DNA from: Acidovorax soli
GTDB lineage: Bacteria > Pseudomonadota > Gammaproteobacteria > Burkholderiales > Burkholderiaceae_C
Length of the DNA: 64,000 bases
Direction: 5' to 3'
NCBI RefSeq assembly: GCF_900107605.1
Contig: NZ_FNQJ01000004.1
Coordinates: forward strand, 124,001 to 188,000
Under the pieces are notes generated by a model. The model did not search any database and was not told where the DNA came from. It saw nothing but the letters and a program-made list of their open reading frames with translations. Positions 26,526-36,701 of the stretch are shown here, one piece after another (position 1 is the first letter of the stretch; every line of letters starts with the position of its first letter). Position numbers and translations under genes: made by a program.

Positions 26526-27134
26526 GTGCGAAAAATCATCGACATCTATTGCGGCATCTTCGAATTCCTGATCGCGCTCATGCTGGCGCTGATGGTGATC
26601 CTGGTCTTCGGCAACGTGGTGCTGCGCTACGGCTTCAACTCCGGCATCGCGATCTCCGAAGAAGTGGCCCGCTGGCTCTTCATCTGGATCACCTTCCTGG
26701 GCGCCGTGGTGGCCCTGCGAGAACGGGCGCACCTGGGCGTGGACATGCTGGTGTCGCGGCTCCCCGTGGCGGGCAAAAAGCTCTGCCTGGCGGCCAGCTA
26801 CGCCTGCATGCTCTACATCCTGTGGCTGTTGTATGAAGGCAGTCTGGCGCAGGTGCGCATCAACTGGGACACCGAAGCGCCCGTCACAGGCGCCTCCATG
26901 GCCATCGTGTATGCCGCCGGGGCGGTCTTCGCCGTGTGTGCTGCCCTCATCTTGCTGACGGATGGCGTCCGGCTGCTGACAGGCCGGATGTCGGTGGACG
27001 AGCTGGTGGCCATCCAGGAGTCCGAAGAAGCCGGTGCCCTGGCCCAGGCGCTCGGTCCGCACGGGTCGCTAGGCGCGCTCGGCACCTCTCCCGCCGCCCC
27101 CGCTGGTGGCTCCCAACACTCCACACGTTCCTGA
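26526..27134 (+). CDS. TRAP transporter small permease DctQ
   Basis: The 202-residue protein is the four-helix small membrane subunit of the TRAP transporter. It shows FLIALMLALMVILVFGNVVL, then the family signature SEEVARWLFIWITFLGAVVAL. Further helices lie at about 90-110 and 130-150. A GTG start at 26526 is preceded by AGGGGACG. The last ~45 residues (after VAIQESEEAGALAQAL) are a hydrophilic Ala/Gly/Ser tail beyond the usual DctQ length. The dctM start comes 2 bases after its stop. Confidence 0.92.
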   Translation: MRKIIDIYCGIFEFLIALMLALMVILVFGNVVLRYGFNSGIAISEEVARWLFIWITFLGAVVALRERAHLGVDMLVSRLPVAGKKLCLAASYACMLYILWLLYEGSLAQVRINWDTEAPVTGASMAIVYAAGAVFAVCAALILLTDGVRLLTGRMSVDELVAIQESEEAGALAQALGPHGSLGALGTSPAAPAGGSQHSTRS

Positions 27135-27136
27135 TC

Positions 27137-28417
27137 ATGATCATCGCGGTTTTTCTTGTGTCGCTGCTGCTGGCGATGGCCATCGGCATGCCTATTTCCT
27201 TCGCGTTGTTGGCCAGCGGCGTGGCCCTCATGTGGCAGTTGGACCTGTTCGATGCGCAGATCCTCATCCAGAACCTGATCGGCGGCGCCGACAGTTTTCC
27301 GCTGCTGGCCGTGCCTTTCTTCATGCTGGCCGGCGAAATCATGAATGTGGGCGGGCTGTCCAAACGCATCGTCAACCTGGCGCTGTCGCTGGTCGGCCAC
27401 GTGCGCGGCGGCCTGGGCTACGTGACCATCATGGCCGGTTGTCTGCTGTCCGCGCTGTCCGGTTCGGCCGTGGCTGACGCGGCGGCGCTCACGGCACTGC
27501 TGCTCCCCATGATGGTGAAGGCCGGGCACGACAAGGCCCAGGCTGGCGGCCTGATTGCAGCCACAGGCGTCATCGGCCCGGTCATCCCGCCGAGCATCGG
27601 GCTCGTCATCTTCGGCGTAGCGGCCAACGTGTCCATCTCCAAGCTGTTCATGGCGGCCATCGTGCCGGGCCTGCTGATCGGCGGTGCTTTGTGGGTGACC
27701 TGGGCCTGGCTGGTGCGGCGTGAAAAGATCCTGCCGCCGCCGCGCAAGTCCATGCGCGAAGTCCTGGCCGCTGCGCGCGAGGCCAGCTGGGCGCTGCTGC
27801 TGCCGATCATCATCCTCGTCGGCCTGCGCATGGGCGTGTTCACGCCGACGGAAGCCGCCGTGGTGGCCGCAGTCTATGCCTTCGTGGTGGCGACCTTCGT
27901 GTACCGCGAACTCACGCTGCGCCAGCTCTACCGCGTCTTTGTGGGTGCTGCCAAGACCAGCGCCATCGTGATGTTCCTGATCGCCGCCGCCATGGTGAGC
28001 GCCTGGCTCATCACCGTGGCCGACCTGCCCTCCAAGGTGGTGGGCCTGCTGGAGCCCTTCATGGGCAACAAGATTCTGCTGATGACCGCCATCATGGTGC
28101 TGGTGATGGTCGTCGGCACGGCGATGGACATGACGCCCACCATCCTGATCCTCACGCCCATCCTGATGCCGGTGGTCAACGCGGCGGGCATCGATCCGGT
28201 GTATTTCGGCGTGATGTTCATCATCAACAACTCCATCGGCCTGATCACGCCGCCCGTGGGCGTGGTGCTGAACGTGGTGGCCGGCGTGGGCAAGATGCGT
28301 ATGGACGATGTCACGCGCGGCGTGATGCCCTTCATGCTGGCCGAGTTCGCGGTCATGTTCCTGATGATCTTCTTCCCGATCCTGGTCACGGGGCCTGCGC
28401 GCTGGTTCCATGGGTGA
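27137..28417 (+). CDS. TRAP transporter large permease DctM
   Basis: The 426-residue multi-spanning membrane subunit couples solute uptake to Na+ or H+. About a dozen hydrophobic helices are visible, with DctM hallmarks PFFMLAGEIMNVGG, SGSAVADAAALTALLLPMM, GVIGPVIPPSIG and MFIINNSIGLITPPVG. It starts 2 bases after dctQ. A strong terminator follows the stop, closing the operon. No sensor or regulator gene is in the operon. Confidence 0.95.
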   Translation: MIIAVFLVSLLLAMAIGMPISFALLASGVALMWQLDLFDAQILIQNLIGGADSFPLLAVPFFMLAGEIMNVGGLSKRIVNLALSLVGHVRGGLGYVTIMAGCLLSALSGSAVADAAALTALLLPMMVKAGHDKAQAGGLIAATGVIGPVIPPSIGLVIFGVAANVSISKLFMAAIVPGLLIGGALWVTWAWLVRREKILPPPRKSMREVLAAAREASWALLLPIIILVGLRMGVFTPTEAAVVAAVYAFVVATFVYRELTLRQLYRVFVGAAKTSAIVMFLIAAAMVSAWLITVADLPSKVVGLLEPFMGNKILLMTAIMVLVMVVGTAMDMTPTILILTPILMPVVNAAGIDPVYFGVMFIINNSIGLITPPVGVVLNVVAGVGKMRMDDVTRGVMPFMLAEFAVMFLMIFFPILVTGPARWFHG

Positions 28418-28480
28418 CGGCTGACGCCGGGCCCACGAGCCTGCGCCGGTCGACGGGAGCGCTGCGGCGCCCCGGGCTCA

Positions 28481-28522
28481 CGGCCTGAAGACTCGCAAGA
28501 GGTCTTCAGGCCGTTTCTTCTT
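28481..28522 (+). terminator. Rho-independent terminator of dctPQM
   Basis: CGGCCTGAAGAC, a loop, then GTCTTCAGGCCG (12-bp perfect arms, 28481-28492 and 28502-28513), followed by TTTCTTCTT. Confidence 0.85.
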
Positions 28523-28560
28523 GGCTGGCGTTCGGGTCGGAACGGGCGCGGGCCGGACGC

Positions 28561-28592
28561 AAAAAAAGGGCCGGACCGCCAGGGCCCGGCCC
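28561..28592 (-). terminator. Rho-independent terminator of the D-lactate dehydrogenase operon
   Basis: On the minus strand GGGCCGG / CCGGCCC arms are followed by seven T (28561-28567), 14 bases after the stop of the D-lactate dehydrogenase gene. Confidence 0.82.
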
Positions 28593-28606
28593 GAAGGACC
28601 GCGGTA

Positions 28607-30364
28607 TCACCGGCCGGGCGGCTCGCGATGCTCGTCGCAGCAAACCGCCCGCCAGCGATGCCGCGTCGAGGTCTGGCCGATGCCGGGATTGAAGGTGTTG
28701 GTCGGGTCCAGGCTGCGGTAGAAGCCCTCGAGCACCGGGCCTGCGCGGTAGATGTGACCGACGTTGTGTTCGGCCGGGTACTTCGCGCCGCGCGCGTCCA
28801 GAAGCGCCAGCACGCGCTCCTTGAACTGCGCGCAGTCCACGCCCTTCTTCACCAGGTATTCCTGGTGCATCACGTGGCAGAAGAAATGTCCGCAGTACAT
28901 GGGCTGCTCGACCTGCGCGGCCAGCTCCGGCGGCAGGATCTCGAACCAGTCCAGCGCATTGCGCGGCAGCGCGATGTCCAGCGCCACCACGTCTTCCACC
29001 GTGTCGGCATGCACCGCCCGGTAGCGGTTGGTGGCGTTGCCGACGGCAAAGCGGTTCAGGAAGGCCGCGCCGGCCTCCTCCTCATTGCATTCGAAGAAGC
29101 CTGCCTCCGGGCGTTCGGCAATGAAGGTCTGCAGATAGGCACGCGTTTCCTCGATGCCCGCGTCGCTTACCTTCAAGAGCAGGTGGTGCGCGTAGCGGTC
29201 GCGAAAAGCGTTCATGCGCGCAGGCAGGTGTTCGGGCATCCCGTTGGCGAGCCGCTGCAGCAGGCGGTCGGCCAGGTTCCGCCCCAGCCCGCAGCGCTCG
29301 GCGAACGCGTCGAAACGGCTCTTGAGCGCGAAGGCCAGCGGCACGCGCGCGGTGCCCAGTTTGCGGATGTAGACGAACAGGTCCTTGCCGTAGGTGCGGC
29401 TCAGATCGTAGGCCGAGCGGTGCATGTACTCGGCCGCCACGGGCAGGGAAGCGAAGCGGGCCAGCATGTGGCGGCGCAGGTCCGCGAGGTCGCGCGGCTG
29501 GTTGGTGCCGATGTAGAACACGCGGGTGTCCGTATCCGCCGCGAAGGTGTCCAGGCGCAGCGCGAAGACGGCGATCTTGCCGGCGGAGCCCGAGGCCTCG
29601 TAGAGGCGGCGCGGGTCGGCGTTGTAGCGTGCTGGCTCGCTGGAATCGATGTCGCGCACATGCTGCGAGTACTCGCGGTCAGAGGCCATGCGGCCGGGTT
29701 CGGCCGGCAGGTCGTCGCGCGCGAAACGGCCACTGTCCAGGTTGGCGAGGATCTGCTCGGGATTGTCACCGAGTGCTATGCCCAGGTGGTTGACGAGCCG
29801 CAGTTGGCCGTCCTCGTCGATGCAAGCGAAGAGCGAGAACTGCGTGAAGGCAGGACCACGCCGGATGAGCGAGCCCCCGGAGTTGTTGCAGATGCCGCCT
29901 GTCACCGAGGCGCCGATGCAACTCGACCCGATCACGGAATGCGGCTCGCGGCCCAGCGGCTTGAGCCTGCGTTCGAGCTGTTCGAGCGTGACGCCGGGCT
30001 GGGCCAGCACCTGCTCGCCGCGCTGCAGCAGGTCCAGCTGCTTGAGCCGCAGCATGTTGATGAGCACTACCGGGCGGTCGTAGCCGCCCTCCATCGGTGT
30101 GGAGCCGCCCGTGAGGCCTGTGTTGGCGGCCTGGCAGAGGATGACGGTGCCGGCGGCGTGGCAGGCCTTCAGCGTGTGCCACAGCTGCGTCAGGCTGCCG
30201 GGGCGCACCACGGCCAGCACGTCGCCGCCGCCGTAGCGAAAGCCGCTGCGGTAGCGGCGCGTGGACGCATCGCCCGTCAGCACATGGCCGCCGCCGACGA
30301 TCTCCTTGAGTCGGGCCAGCAGGTCGGAGGGTGCGAGGGCGGCTGCCGGTGGCATGGCCGTCAT
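28607..30364 (-). CDS. dld: FAD-linked D-lactate dehydrogenase (quinone type, Dld)
   Basis: This peripheral membrane flavoprotein oxidises D-lactate to pyruvate and passes electrons to quinone. The 585-residue product has the PCMH FAD-binding domain ([20 protein letters not shown], then [18 protein letters not shown]), the [20 protein letters not shown] segment, the Dld membrane-binding domain in the middle and the C-terminal [20 protein letters not shown]. Another 2-hydroxyacid is possible as the substrate. ATG 30364 overlaps the stop of the preceding aldehyde dehydrogenase gene by four bases (ATGA), so translation is coupled. Confidence 0.92.
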   Translation of the reverse strand: MTAMPPAAALAPSDLLARLKEIVGGGHVLTGDASTRRYRSGFRYGGGDVLAVVRPGSLTQLWHTLKACHAAGTVILCQAANTGLTGGSTPMEGGYDRPVVLINMLRLKQLDLLQRGEQVLAQPGVTLEQLERRLKPLGREPHSVIGSSCIGASVTGGICNNSGGSLIRRGPAFTQFSLFACIDEDGQLRLVNHLGIALGDNPEQILANLDSGRFARDDLPAEPGRMASDREYSQHVRDIDSSEPARYNADPRRLYEASGSAGKIAVFALRLDTFAADTDTRVFYIGTNQPRDLADLRRHMLARFASLPVAAEYMHRSAYDLSRTYGKDLFVYIRKLGTARVPLAFALKSRFDAFAERCGLGRNLADRLLQRLANGMPEHLPARMNAFRDRYAHHLLLKVSDAGIEETRAYLQTFIAERPEAGFFECNEEEAGAAFLNRFAVGNATNRYRAVHADTVEDVVALDIALPRNALDWFEILPPELAAQVEQPMYCGHFFCHVMHQEYLVKKGVDCAQFKERVLALLDARGAKYPAEHNVGHIYRAGPVLEGFYRSLDPTNTFNPGIGQTSTRHRWRAVCCDEHREPPGR

Positions 30365-31959
30365 GCGCGGACGGGCGCGCCGTCGACCAGCCGCCAGAGG
30401 CCCAGCGGGTTGGCCTGCTGCAGCGCCTCGGGCAGCAGGGCGTCGGGCAGGTCCTGGTAGCACACGGGTCGCAGGAAGCGGTCAATGGCACTGGCGCCCA
30501 CCGAGGTGAACATCGCGTTGGAAGTCGACGGATACGGCCCACCGTGCACCATGGCATGGCACACCTCCACGCCCGTCGGGAAGCCGTTGACCAGCAACCG
30601 GCCGGCCCTGCGCTCCAGCACCGGCAGCAGGCGGCGGGCCAGCGGATGGTCCGCGTCCTCAAGATGCAGGGTGGCGGTGAGCTGGCCTTCCAGCTGCTCG
30701 GCAGCGGCGATCAGCTCATCCGCGTCCTTCGCTCTCACCACCAGCGATGCGGGGCCGAAAACCTCGGACGACAGCGCAGGCTGCTCCATCAAGGTACGGG
30801 CGTCGGTGATGAACAGCGCGGCCTGCGCGGCGTTGTGTAAGGTGCTCGCAGTCTGGCCCTCGGCCACCCGCTGCACGCCTGGCGTGGCGGCCATCGTCTC
30901 CACGCCACTGCGGTAGGCGCCATGGATGCCAGCGGTCAGCATGGTCTGCGCGCTCTTGCGTTCCAGGGCCTCAGCCGCGGATTGCACGAATCGGTCCAGA
31001 TCCGGCCCGTCGATGCCCAGCACCAGGCCGGGGTTGGTGCAGAACTGGCCGGCGCCCATGACGAGTGAGTCGGCAAAAGCCTGTCCGATGGCGTCAGCGC
31101 GCTGCGCCAGTGCGGCGGGCAGCAGAAAGACCGGGTTGATGGCGCTCATCTCGGCATAGACGGGAATCGGCTCGGGCCGGCGGTTGGCGATGGCCACCAG
31201 GGCCAGGCCGCCTTGGCGCGAGCCGGTAAAGCCCACGGCCTTGATGGCGGGATGGGCCACCAGCGCCTCGCCGATGCTGCGGCCGGCGCCGATCAGCAGC
31301 GAGAACACGCCTTCGGGCAGGCCCTGCTCGCGCACCGCGTTCTGGATGGCGCGGCCCACCAGCTCGGACGTGCCCAGGTGGGCGCCGTGCGCCTTCACCA
31401 CCACGGGCGCACCGGCGGCGAGGGCCGAGGCCGTATCGCCCCCGGCCACCGAGAACGCGAGCGGGAAGTTGCTGGCGCCGAACACCGCCACGGGGCCGAG
31501 CGGCACCTTGGCAAGCCGCAGGTCCGCGCGCGGCATTGGCTGGCGCTGCGGCTGGGCGGGGTCGATGGTGGCGTGCAGGAAATGGCCGTCGCGCACCACG
31601 CTGGCGAACAGACGCAGTTGGCCGACGGTGCGGCCGCGCTCACCCGTCAGGCGCGCCAGCGGCAGGCCGGTTTCGGCATGGGCGCGCTCCAGCAGGGCGT
31701 CGCCTAGCGCCATGATGTTGTCGGCGATGGCCTCCAGGAAGGCCGCACGGCGTGCCAGCGGCAGCGCGCGGTATTCGTCGAACGCTGCCGCGGCCAGGCG
31801 GGCGGCGCGGTCCACATCGCCGGGGGTGCCGAAGCCGAAATGCGGCTCGGCGATCTCGGTATTCGTGGCGGGGTTGAAGGCACGCTGGCCTCCGTCGGTG
31901 CCGGCGACCGCGTCGGCGCCGATCAGCATCTTGCCTGTGAGGGGGGTGATTAAGGTCAT
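30361..31959 (-). CDS. Aldehyde dehydrogenase, 2,5-dioxovalerate (ketoglutarate semialdehyde) type
   Basis: The 532-residue NAD(P) aldehyde dehydrogenase belongs to the KGSADH group, which converts 2-oxoglutarate semialdehyde to 2-oxoglutarate in sugar-acid and hydroxyproline breakdown. Features are the [20 protein letters not shown] cofactor region, the Glu in [11 protein letters not shown], the catalytic Cys in [10 protein letters not shown] and the long C-terminus typical of the group. The start [14 protein letters not shown] is the family N-terminus. No sugar-acid dehydratase is adjacent, so the true substrate may differ. It is in an operon with dld. Confidence 0.9.
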   Translation of the reverse strand: MTLITPLTGKMLIGADAVAGTDGGQRAFNPATNTEIAEPHFGFGTPGDVDRAARLAAAAFDEYRALPLARRAAFLEAIADNIMALGDALLERAHAETGLPLARLTGERGRTVGQLRLFASVVRDGHFLHATIDPAQPQRQPMPRADLRLAKVPLGPVAVFGASNFPLAFSVAGGDTASALAAGAPVVVKAHGAHLGTSELVGRAIQNAVREQGLPEGVFSLLIGAGRSIGEALVAHPAIKAVGFTGSRQGGLALVAIANRRPEPIPVYAEMSAINPVFLLPAALAQRADAIGQAFADSLVMGAGQFCTNPGLVLGIDGPDLDRFVQSAAEALERKSAQTMLTAGIHGAYRSGVETMAATPGVQRVAEGQTASTLHNAAQAALFITDARTLMEQPALSSEVFGPASLVVRAKDADELIAAAEQLEGQLTATLHLEDADHPLARRLLPVLERRAGRLLVNGFPTGVEVCHAMVHGGPYPSTSNAMFTSVGASAIDRFLRPVCYQDLPDALLPEALQQANPLGLWRLVDGAPVRA

Positions 31960-32186
31960 GGCGGGTTCGTGATGGAAGGAGGACAACGGAAAAGGCAATG
32001 GGCAGGCCGGGGTGCATCGCAGGCCGCCCGGTGGCGAGCGCGTGGGCAGCGCCACATGTCCGCTTCGGGCAGTTGCGCGCCATCGATAGGGCTTGCCTCA
32101 CGCGGAACGACGTGCCGCCTGGGCCCTCGGGCCGTGCCAGGCGGCATCGTCTGTGCGGCAACGGGTCTTACGGTGCGTTCCGCATG

Positions 32187-33179
32187 TCAACCGAGCTTCA
32201 TGTTCAGCTTTGCGATGAGGCTCTTGAAGTAGGTGCTGTCGCTGCTCCACTGTGCCCCGAAGACGCGGTCATCGGCATAGGCATAGCCCAGATTGAGCTT
32301 CTGGAGCGTTGCCAGGAAGGCGGGATCCTGCGCGGTCTTCGCCGCCATGTCCCGCAGCGTCTGCAGGACTTCGGGAGGGGTGTCCTTGGGCGCGGCCAGG
32401 CCCCGCCAAACGCCCAGCACCAGATCGACGCCCCGCTCCCGGAATGTCGGCACCTCGGCAAACGCGGGAATGCGTTTTTCAGCCATGACGGCGAGCAACC
32501 GCAGCTTGCCCGCTGCCACGTAGGTTCCCACTTCGGCCGGGCTGACCGCCACTGCGTCGATATGCCCACCCATGAGCGCCAGGACGGCAGGGGCTGCTCC
32601 CTGGTAAGGCACTTGATTGAAGCGTACCTGTGCCTTGTCCTCGAGTGCAGAGGCCGTGAGGTTCCAGATCGAGCCCGGGCCAGCGTTTCCAACACGCATC
32701 TCCCCGGGCGATTTCTTCGCGGCAGTGAGAAATTCCTCAATGGTCTTCCATGGCGAATCTGCGCGGACGGTAATGGCGGAGGGGTCGTAGTTCAGCCGTG
32801 CGATCGGCACCAGGCGGTCATGCGTGAACCGGGCGATCCCCAGACTGTTCAGGAAGGTCAGCTCGACTGTCACCAACGCGATCTTGTAGCCATCGGGCCG
32901 CGCGTTGATGACTTCCATCGTGCCGATGGACGTGCTCGCGCCTGGCTTGTTCACCGCAATGATGCTCTTGCGGAAATACTTGCGCGATACGTCAGCGAAG
33001 GATCGAGCCACGGCGTCTGTGCCACCGCCCGCAGCGTAGGGCACGATGAGCTCGACACTCCGGTCGGGGTAGTCCCGATCGGAAGCGCGCGCAGACGAGC
33101 CGATGGAGAGCATGCTCGCGTAAGCGCCAATATAGGCAAAGGTGCGGCGACGGGTCAGAGATGCGGGGATGGGCTGCAT
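32187..33179 (-). CDS. Bug/TctC-family solute receptor
   Basis: Bug (TctC) proteins are periplasmic receptors for carboxylates, abundant in Burkholderiales and often without a linked permease. The 330-residue product starts with a twin-arginine-like signal (TRRRTFAYIGAYASMLSIGS) and shows the family segments IVPYAAGGGTDAVAR, NKPGASTSIGTMEV and VPYQGAAPAVLALMGG. ATG 33179 is chosen since it puts the signal peptide near the N-terminus; an in-frame ATG at 33230 is possible. It lies between the aldehyde dehydrogenase and the iron alcohol dehydrogenase genes, all leftward. The 227-base gap after it (31960-32186) shows nothing. Confidence 0.88.
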   Translation of the reverse strand: MQPIPASLTRRRTFAYIGAYASMLSIGSSARASDRDYPDRSVELIVPYAAGGGTDAVARSFADVSRKYFRKSIIAVNKPGASTSIGTMEVINARPDGYKIALVTVELTFLNSLGIARFTHDRLVPIARLNYDPSAITVRADSPWKTIEEFLTAAKKSPGEMRVGNAGPGSIWNLTASALEDKAQVRFNQVPYQGAAPAVLALMGGHIDAVAVSPAEVGTYVAAGKLRLLAVMAEKRIPAFAEVPTFRERGVDLVLGVWRGLAAPKDTPPEVLQTLRDMAAKTAQDPAFLATLQKLNLGYAYADDRVFGAQWSSDSTYFKSLIAKLNMKLG

Positions 33180-33319
33180 GTCATTCGATCTATGAGCGGC
33201 GTGGCGAAACCCACTGGTCAGGTTCACCATGGCCTGTCTGAAAATTGGAAATGTCTGGCGGATGACCGAGAGGCGCGGCGGTTCGAAGGCTTCTTCGAAG
33301 CACGGCCGGGCGCTGCGGC

Positions 33320-34456
33320 CTACATCGCCGCTTCGACCAGGCGCGCGTAATCGTCGGCGCTGGCTTCGCGCGGATTGGTCTTGTGGCTGTGGTCAGCCAG
33401 CGCGCCGGTGACGATGCGCGGCGTCAGGTCGGCCGTCACGCCCATCGCGCCCAGGCCGGCCGGGAGCCGGAGCCTGCGGGACATGTCCTGGATCGCGTCC
33501 TCCACCGACGCATGCGCCGGCAGGCCCATGGCCTGCGCCAGGCGGTCGATCTTCTCGTCGCGCACCACCGTCTCCGCCGCGCGGTTGAAGCGCACCACCG
33601 CCGGCAGCAGCACCGCATTGAGGGTGCCGTGGTGCAGGCGCGGGTCGATACCGCCCAGCGAATGGCTCAGGCTGTGCACACAGCCCAGGCCTTTCTGAAA
33701 GGCCAGCGCACCCTGCAGCGACGCGCTCATCATGTTGGTGCGGGCCTCGATGTCGCTTGGCTCGTGGAAGGCGGTTTCGATGTTCTTCCAGGCGCGGCGC
33801 AGGCCGTCCAGGGCGATGCCTTCGGCGGGCGGGTTGAAGCTGGGCGCGAGGAAGGTCTCGATACAGTGCGCCACGGCGTCCATGCCGGTGGCGGCCGTCA
33901 GGCCCGGTGGCAGGCCCACGGTCAGCGTCGGGTCGCACAGCGCCACCTTGGGGATGACGTAGGGCGAGATGATGCCCACCTTGCGGCCATCGTCCAGGAT
34001 GATGATCGCGCCGCGCCCGACCTCGCTGCCCGTGCCTGCCGTAGTGGGAATGGCCACCACCGGCACCGTGGCCGCCGTGATGCGGGCAAGCCCGCCCTCG
34101 ATCAGCGCGAACTGGCGCAGCGGCCCCGGATGGCGGGCCGACACGGCCACGGCCTTGGCGAGGTCGATGGACGAGCCGCCACCCACGGCGATGATGCCGT
34201 CGCAGCCTGCTTCATGGAAGCTTGCCACCCCTTCGCGCGCCGCCGCCTCGGTGGGGTTGGAGGGCGTGCCGTCAAACACGTGAAAGTGCGGCAGGTCGTT
34301 CACGGCAAGGATGCGCTCGATCAACCCCGCCGCAACCACGCCCTTGTCGGTGATGAAGAGCGGTTTTTTGAAGCCGAGTGTCTGGCACACCTGTGCCAGC
34401 TCAGCGGCACTGTCCGCGCCGAAGCGGATTTCCGTCACGTAGTTGATCATCGCCAT
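33320..34456 (-). CDS. Iron-containing alcohol dehydrogenase
   Basis: The 378-residue group III dehydrogenase oxidises alcohols or reduces aldehydes or ketones with NAD(P). The cofactor motif VGGGSSIDLAKAVAV is near residue 95. Metal ligands are expected in CDPTLT (Asp), MDAVAHCIE and GCVHSLSHSLGG (His). AGGAGA is well placed before the ATG. It is the first gene of the leftward series that continues with the Bug receptor, and it is divergent from a LysR regulator with 114 AT-rich bases between, the likely control region. The substrate is unknown. Confidence 0.92.
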   Translation of the reverse strand: MAMINYVTEIRFGADSAAELAQVCQTLGFKKPLFITDKGVVAAGLIERILAVNDLPHFHVFDGTPSNPTEAAAREGVASFHEAGCDGIIAVGGGSSIDLAKAVAVSARHPGPLRQFALIEGGLARITAATVPVVAIPTTAGTGSEVGRGAIIILDDGRKVGIISPYVIPKVALCDPTLTVGLPPGLTAATGMDAVAHCIETFLAPSFNPPAEGIALDGLRRAWKNIETAFHEPSDIEARTNMMSASLQGALAFQKGLGCVHSLSHSLGGIDPRLHHGTLNAVLLPAVVRFNRAAETVVRDEKIDRLAQAMGLPAHASVEDAIQDMSRRLRLPAGLGAMGVTADLTPRIVTGALADHSHKTNPREASADDYARLVEAAM

Positions 34457-34570
34457 CGTTTATCTCCTGATATCAAGAATTTTCATATTCATCCGTCAAT
34501 GGCGGAAGTCTATGAGTGAGGCGACGTCGAATAAACTAACCGTTATCGATATAGCTATAACTCCAAGTCA

Positions 34571-35530
34571 ATGCAGAGCCCTTACAACCTCAACTCTGTG
34601 ATGTCGCGTCTGCATGCCAGGCAGCTGCGGTTGCTGATCGCGGTGGCGGAGCAGGGCTCGCTGCTGGCGGCGGCGGACCGCGTGGGGCTGACGCAACCCG
34701 GGGCTAGCAAGGCGTTGAAGGAGCTGGAGTCCACGCTCAACGCGCCGCTCTTCATGCGCACCAACCGCGGGCTTGTGCCTACGGAAGCTGGAACCTGCGC
34801 GGTGCGCTTCGCGCGGCTGATCCAGTCCGACATCAGCCACTTGCAGCAAGAGCTGAGCGCCATCGCCAGTGGCGCAGGTGGCCGCATTGCCGTAGGCACC
34901 ATCATGGGCGCGGTGCCGCTCCTGACGCGGGCGCTCACGCAGCTGATGGACCAGCAGCCGGACATCTCGGTGGAGATCGTCGAGGACACCAGCGAAAGTC
35001 TGCTCGCGCTCATCGACCAGGGGCGGCTGGACGCGGCCATCTGCCGCTCGTCGGTCAGTCCCAAACCCCACCTGTACGACACTGTCGTGGTCAAGGATGA
35101 GTCTCTCGCCGTCATCGCGCACCAGGCGCATCCGGCGGCGGGCCTGGCATCGATCACGCTGGAGGATCTGTCTGCCAGCCGCTGGGTGGTGTACCGCGCG
35201 CACATGCCAATGCGCCGCACGCTGGAGCGCGAATTCTTCGAAGAGAACCTGTTATTTCCGACGCATTTGATCGAGACCACATCCGCGCTGGCCACGCTTT
35301 CGCTGCTGAGCCACAACCCCAATCTGGTGGCCCTGGTGTCGGACGACGTGGCCGACTACGTCTGCCAGCACGGCATGGTCGCCCGCCTGCCGCTGCGGCT
35401 CAAGTCGCGCAGCGAGCCGTACGAACTCATCGCGCGGCGCAACGCGCACCGCCATCCGGCGCTGACGCTGCTGATCGATTCGCTGCTGGCCTTGCGTGCC
35501 GTTGCCGAAGAGGCCCCAGCGGCGCCCTGA
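34571..35530 (+). CDS. LysR-type transcriptional regulator
   Basis: The 319-residue regulator has the HTH SLLAAADRVGLTQPGASKAL (about residues 30-49) and a typical inducer-binding domain (VGTIMGAVPLLTRALTQLM, EIVEDTSESLLALIDQGRLD). It reads away from the iron alcohol dehydrogenase gene, so it probably controls that gene and perhaps the rest of the leftward series. The PGASKAL recognition helix is the galactose-binding-regulator-like (GbpR) subgroup wording. A short gap of 24 bases leads to the MetH-like gene. Confidence 0.9.
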   Translation: MQSPYNLNSVMSRLHARQLRLLIAVAEQGSLLAAADRVGLTQPGASKALKELESTLNAPLFMRTNRGLVPTEAGTCAVRFARLIQSDISHLQQELSAIASGAGGRIAVGTIMGAVPLLTRALTQLMDQQPDISVEIVEDTSESLLALIDQGRLDAAICRSSVSPKPHLYDTVVVKDESLAVIAHQAHPAAGLASITLEDLSASRWVVYRAHMPMRRTLEREFFEENLLFPTHLIETTSALATLSLLSHNPNLVALVSDDVADYVCQHGMVARLPLRLKSRSEPYELIARRNAHRHPALTLLIDSLLALRAVAEEAPAAP

Positions 35531-35542
35531 ATCGCCGCTTCT

Positions 35543-35548
35543 TACAAT
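35543..35548 (+). promoter_or_regulatory. -10 element of an apparently leaderless promoter
   Basis: TACAAT ends six bases before the ATG at 35555, so transcription would begin at or next to the start codon. The same hexamer and spacing occur before the LysR gene at 40740. Confidence 0.5.
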
Positions 35549-35554
35549 TGCGCC

Positions 35555-36619
35555 ATGCAGCAGATCACCTACACCCGCGCCCAGCAGCTTCCCAACATCC
35601 TCGCCCAGCGCATCGTCATCCTCGACGGCGCCATGGGCACCATGATCCAGCGCTTCAAGCTGGGGGAGGCCCAGTACCGGGGGGAGGGCTACACCGGGCC
35701 AGACGGCGCAGGCGACCGGTTCAAGGACTTTCCACGCGATGTGAAGGGCAACAACGAGTTGCTGAGCCTGACGCGCCCCGATGTGATTCGCGACATCCAC
35801 GAACGCTACCTGGCCGCTGGCGCCGACCTGATCGAGACCAACACCTTTGGCGCCACCACCATCGCGCAGGAAGACTACGGCATGGCCGATCTGGCGCGCG
35901 AGATGAACTTGAAATCTGCCCAGCTGGCGCGCGCTGCGTGCGACAAGTTCAGCACGCCCGACCACCCCCGCTTCGTAGCGGGCGCCCTGGGCCCCACGCC
36001 CAAGACGGCCAGCATCAGCCCCGACGTGAACGACCCCGGCGCGCGCAACATCGATTTCGAACAGCTGCGTGCCGCCTACTACGAGCAGGTCGAGGCACTG
36101 GTCGAGGGCGGCGCCGACGTGCTGCTGGTCGAGACGATTTTTGACACGCTCAACGCCAAGGCCGCGCTGTTTGCCATCGACGAGTTCTTTGAAAAAACCG
36201 GCCAGCGGCTGCCGCTCATCATCAGCGGCACCGTCACCGATGCCTCGGGCCGCATCCTCTCGGGCCAGACCGTAACGGCCTTTTGGCACAGCGTGCGCCA
36301 TGCGCGCCCGCTGGCGATTGGCCTGAACTGCGCCCTGGGCGCCACGCTGATGCGCCCCTACATCCAGGAGCTCAACCGCGTGGCCGAGGACACCTTCATC
36401 AGCTGCTACCCCAATGCCGGCCTGCCCAACCCCATGAGCGACACCGGCTTTGACGAGACGCCCGAAATCACCAGCCGGCTGGTGCACGAGTTTGCCGCCG
36501 AGGGGCTGGTGAACATCGTGGGCGGCTGCTGCGGCACCACGCCCGACCACATTGGCGCCATTGCCCAGGCGGTGGCGCCGGTGAAGACGCGGCAACTCTT
36601 CTACCGAGAAGCCGCCTGA
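35555..36619 (+). CDS. Homocysteine S-methyltransferase domain protein (N-terminal half of MetH)
   Basis: The 354-residue protein corresponds to the homocysteine-binding module of cobalamin-dependent methionine synthase: [12 protein letters not shown] near residue 23, [25 protein letters not shown] with the first zinc Cys, and [11 protein letters not shown] with the other two near 318. The pterin, cobalamin and activation domains are absent. Split metH with a separate second gene is known in Burkholderiales; that partner is not in this window. Translation may start from a leaderless transcript. Confidence 0.9.
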   Translation: MQQITYTRAQQLPNILAQRIVILDGAMGTMIQRFKLGEAQYRGEGYTGPDGAGDRFKDFPRDVKGNNELLSLTRPDVIRDIHERYLAAGADLIETNTFGATTIAQEDYGMADLAREMNLKSAQLARAACDKFSTPDHPRFVAGALGPTPKTASISPDVNDPGARNIDFEQLRAAYYEQVEALVEGGADVLLVETIFDTLNAKAALFAIDEFFEKTGQRLPLIISGTVTDASGRILSGQTVTAFWHSVRHARPLAIGLNCALGATLMRPYIQELNRVAEDTFISCYPNAGLPNPMSDTGFDETPEITSRLVHEFAAEGLVNIVGGCCGTTPDHIGAIAQAVAPVKTRQLFYREAA

Positions 36620-36701
36620 GCGCGGCCCGCCTGAGTGGCGGGGCGTGGGTGGCCCGCCCGCAGCCCGCCACCGACCGCGCCTGGGGCGGCGAACGACGCA
36701 C

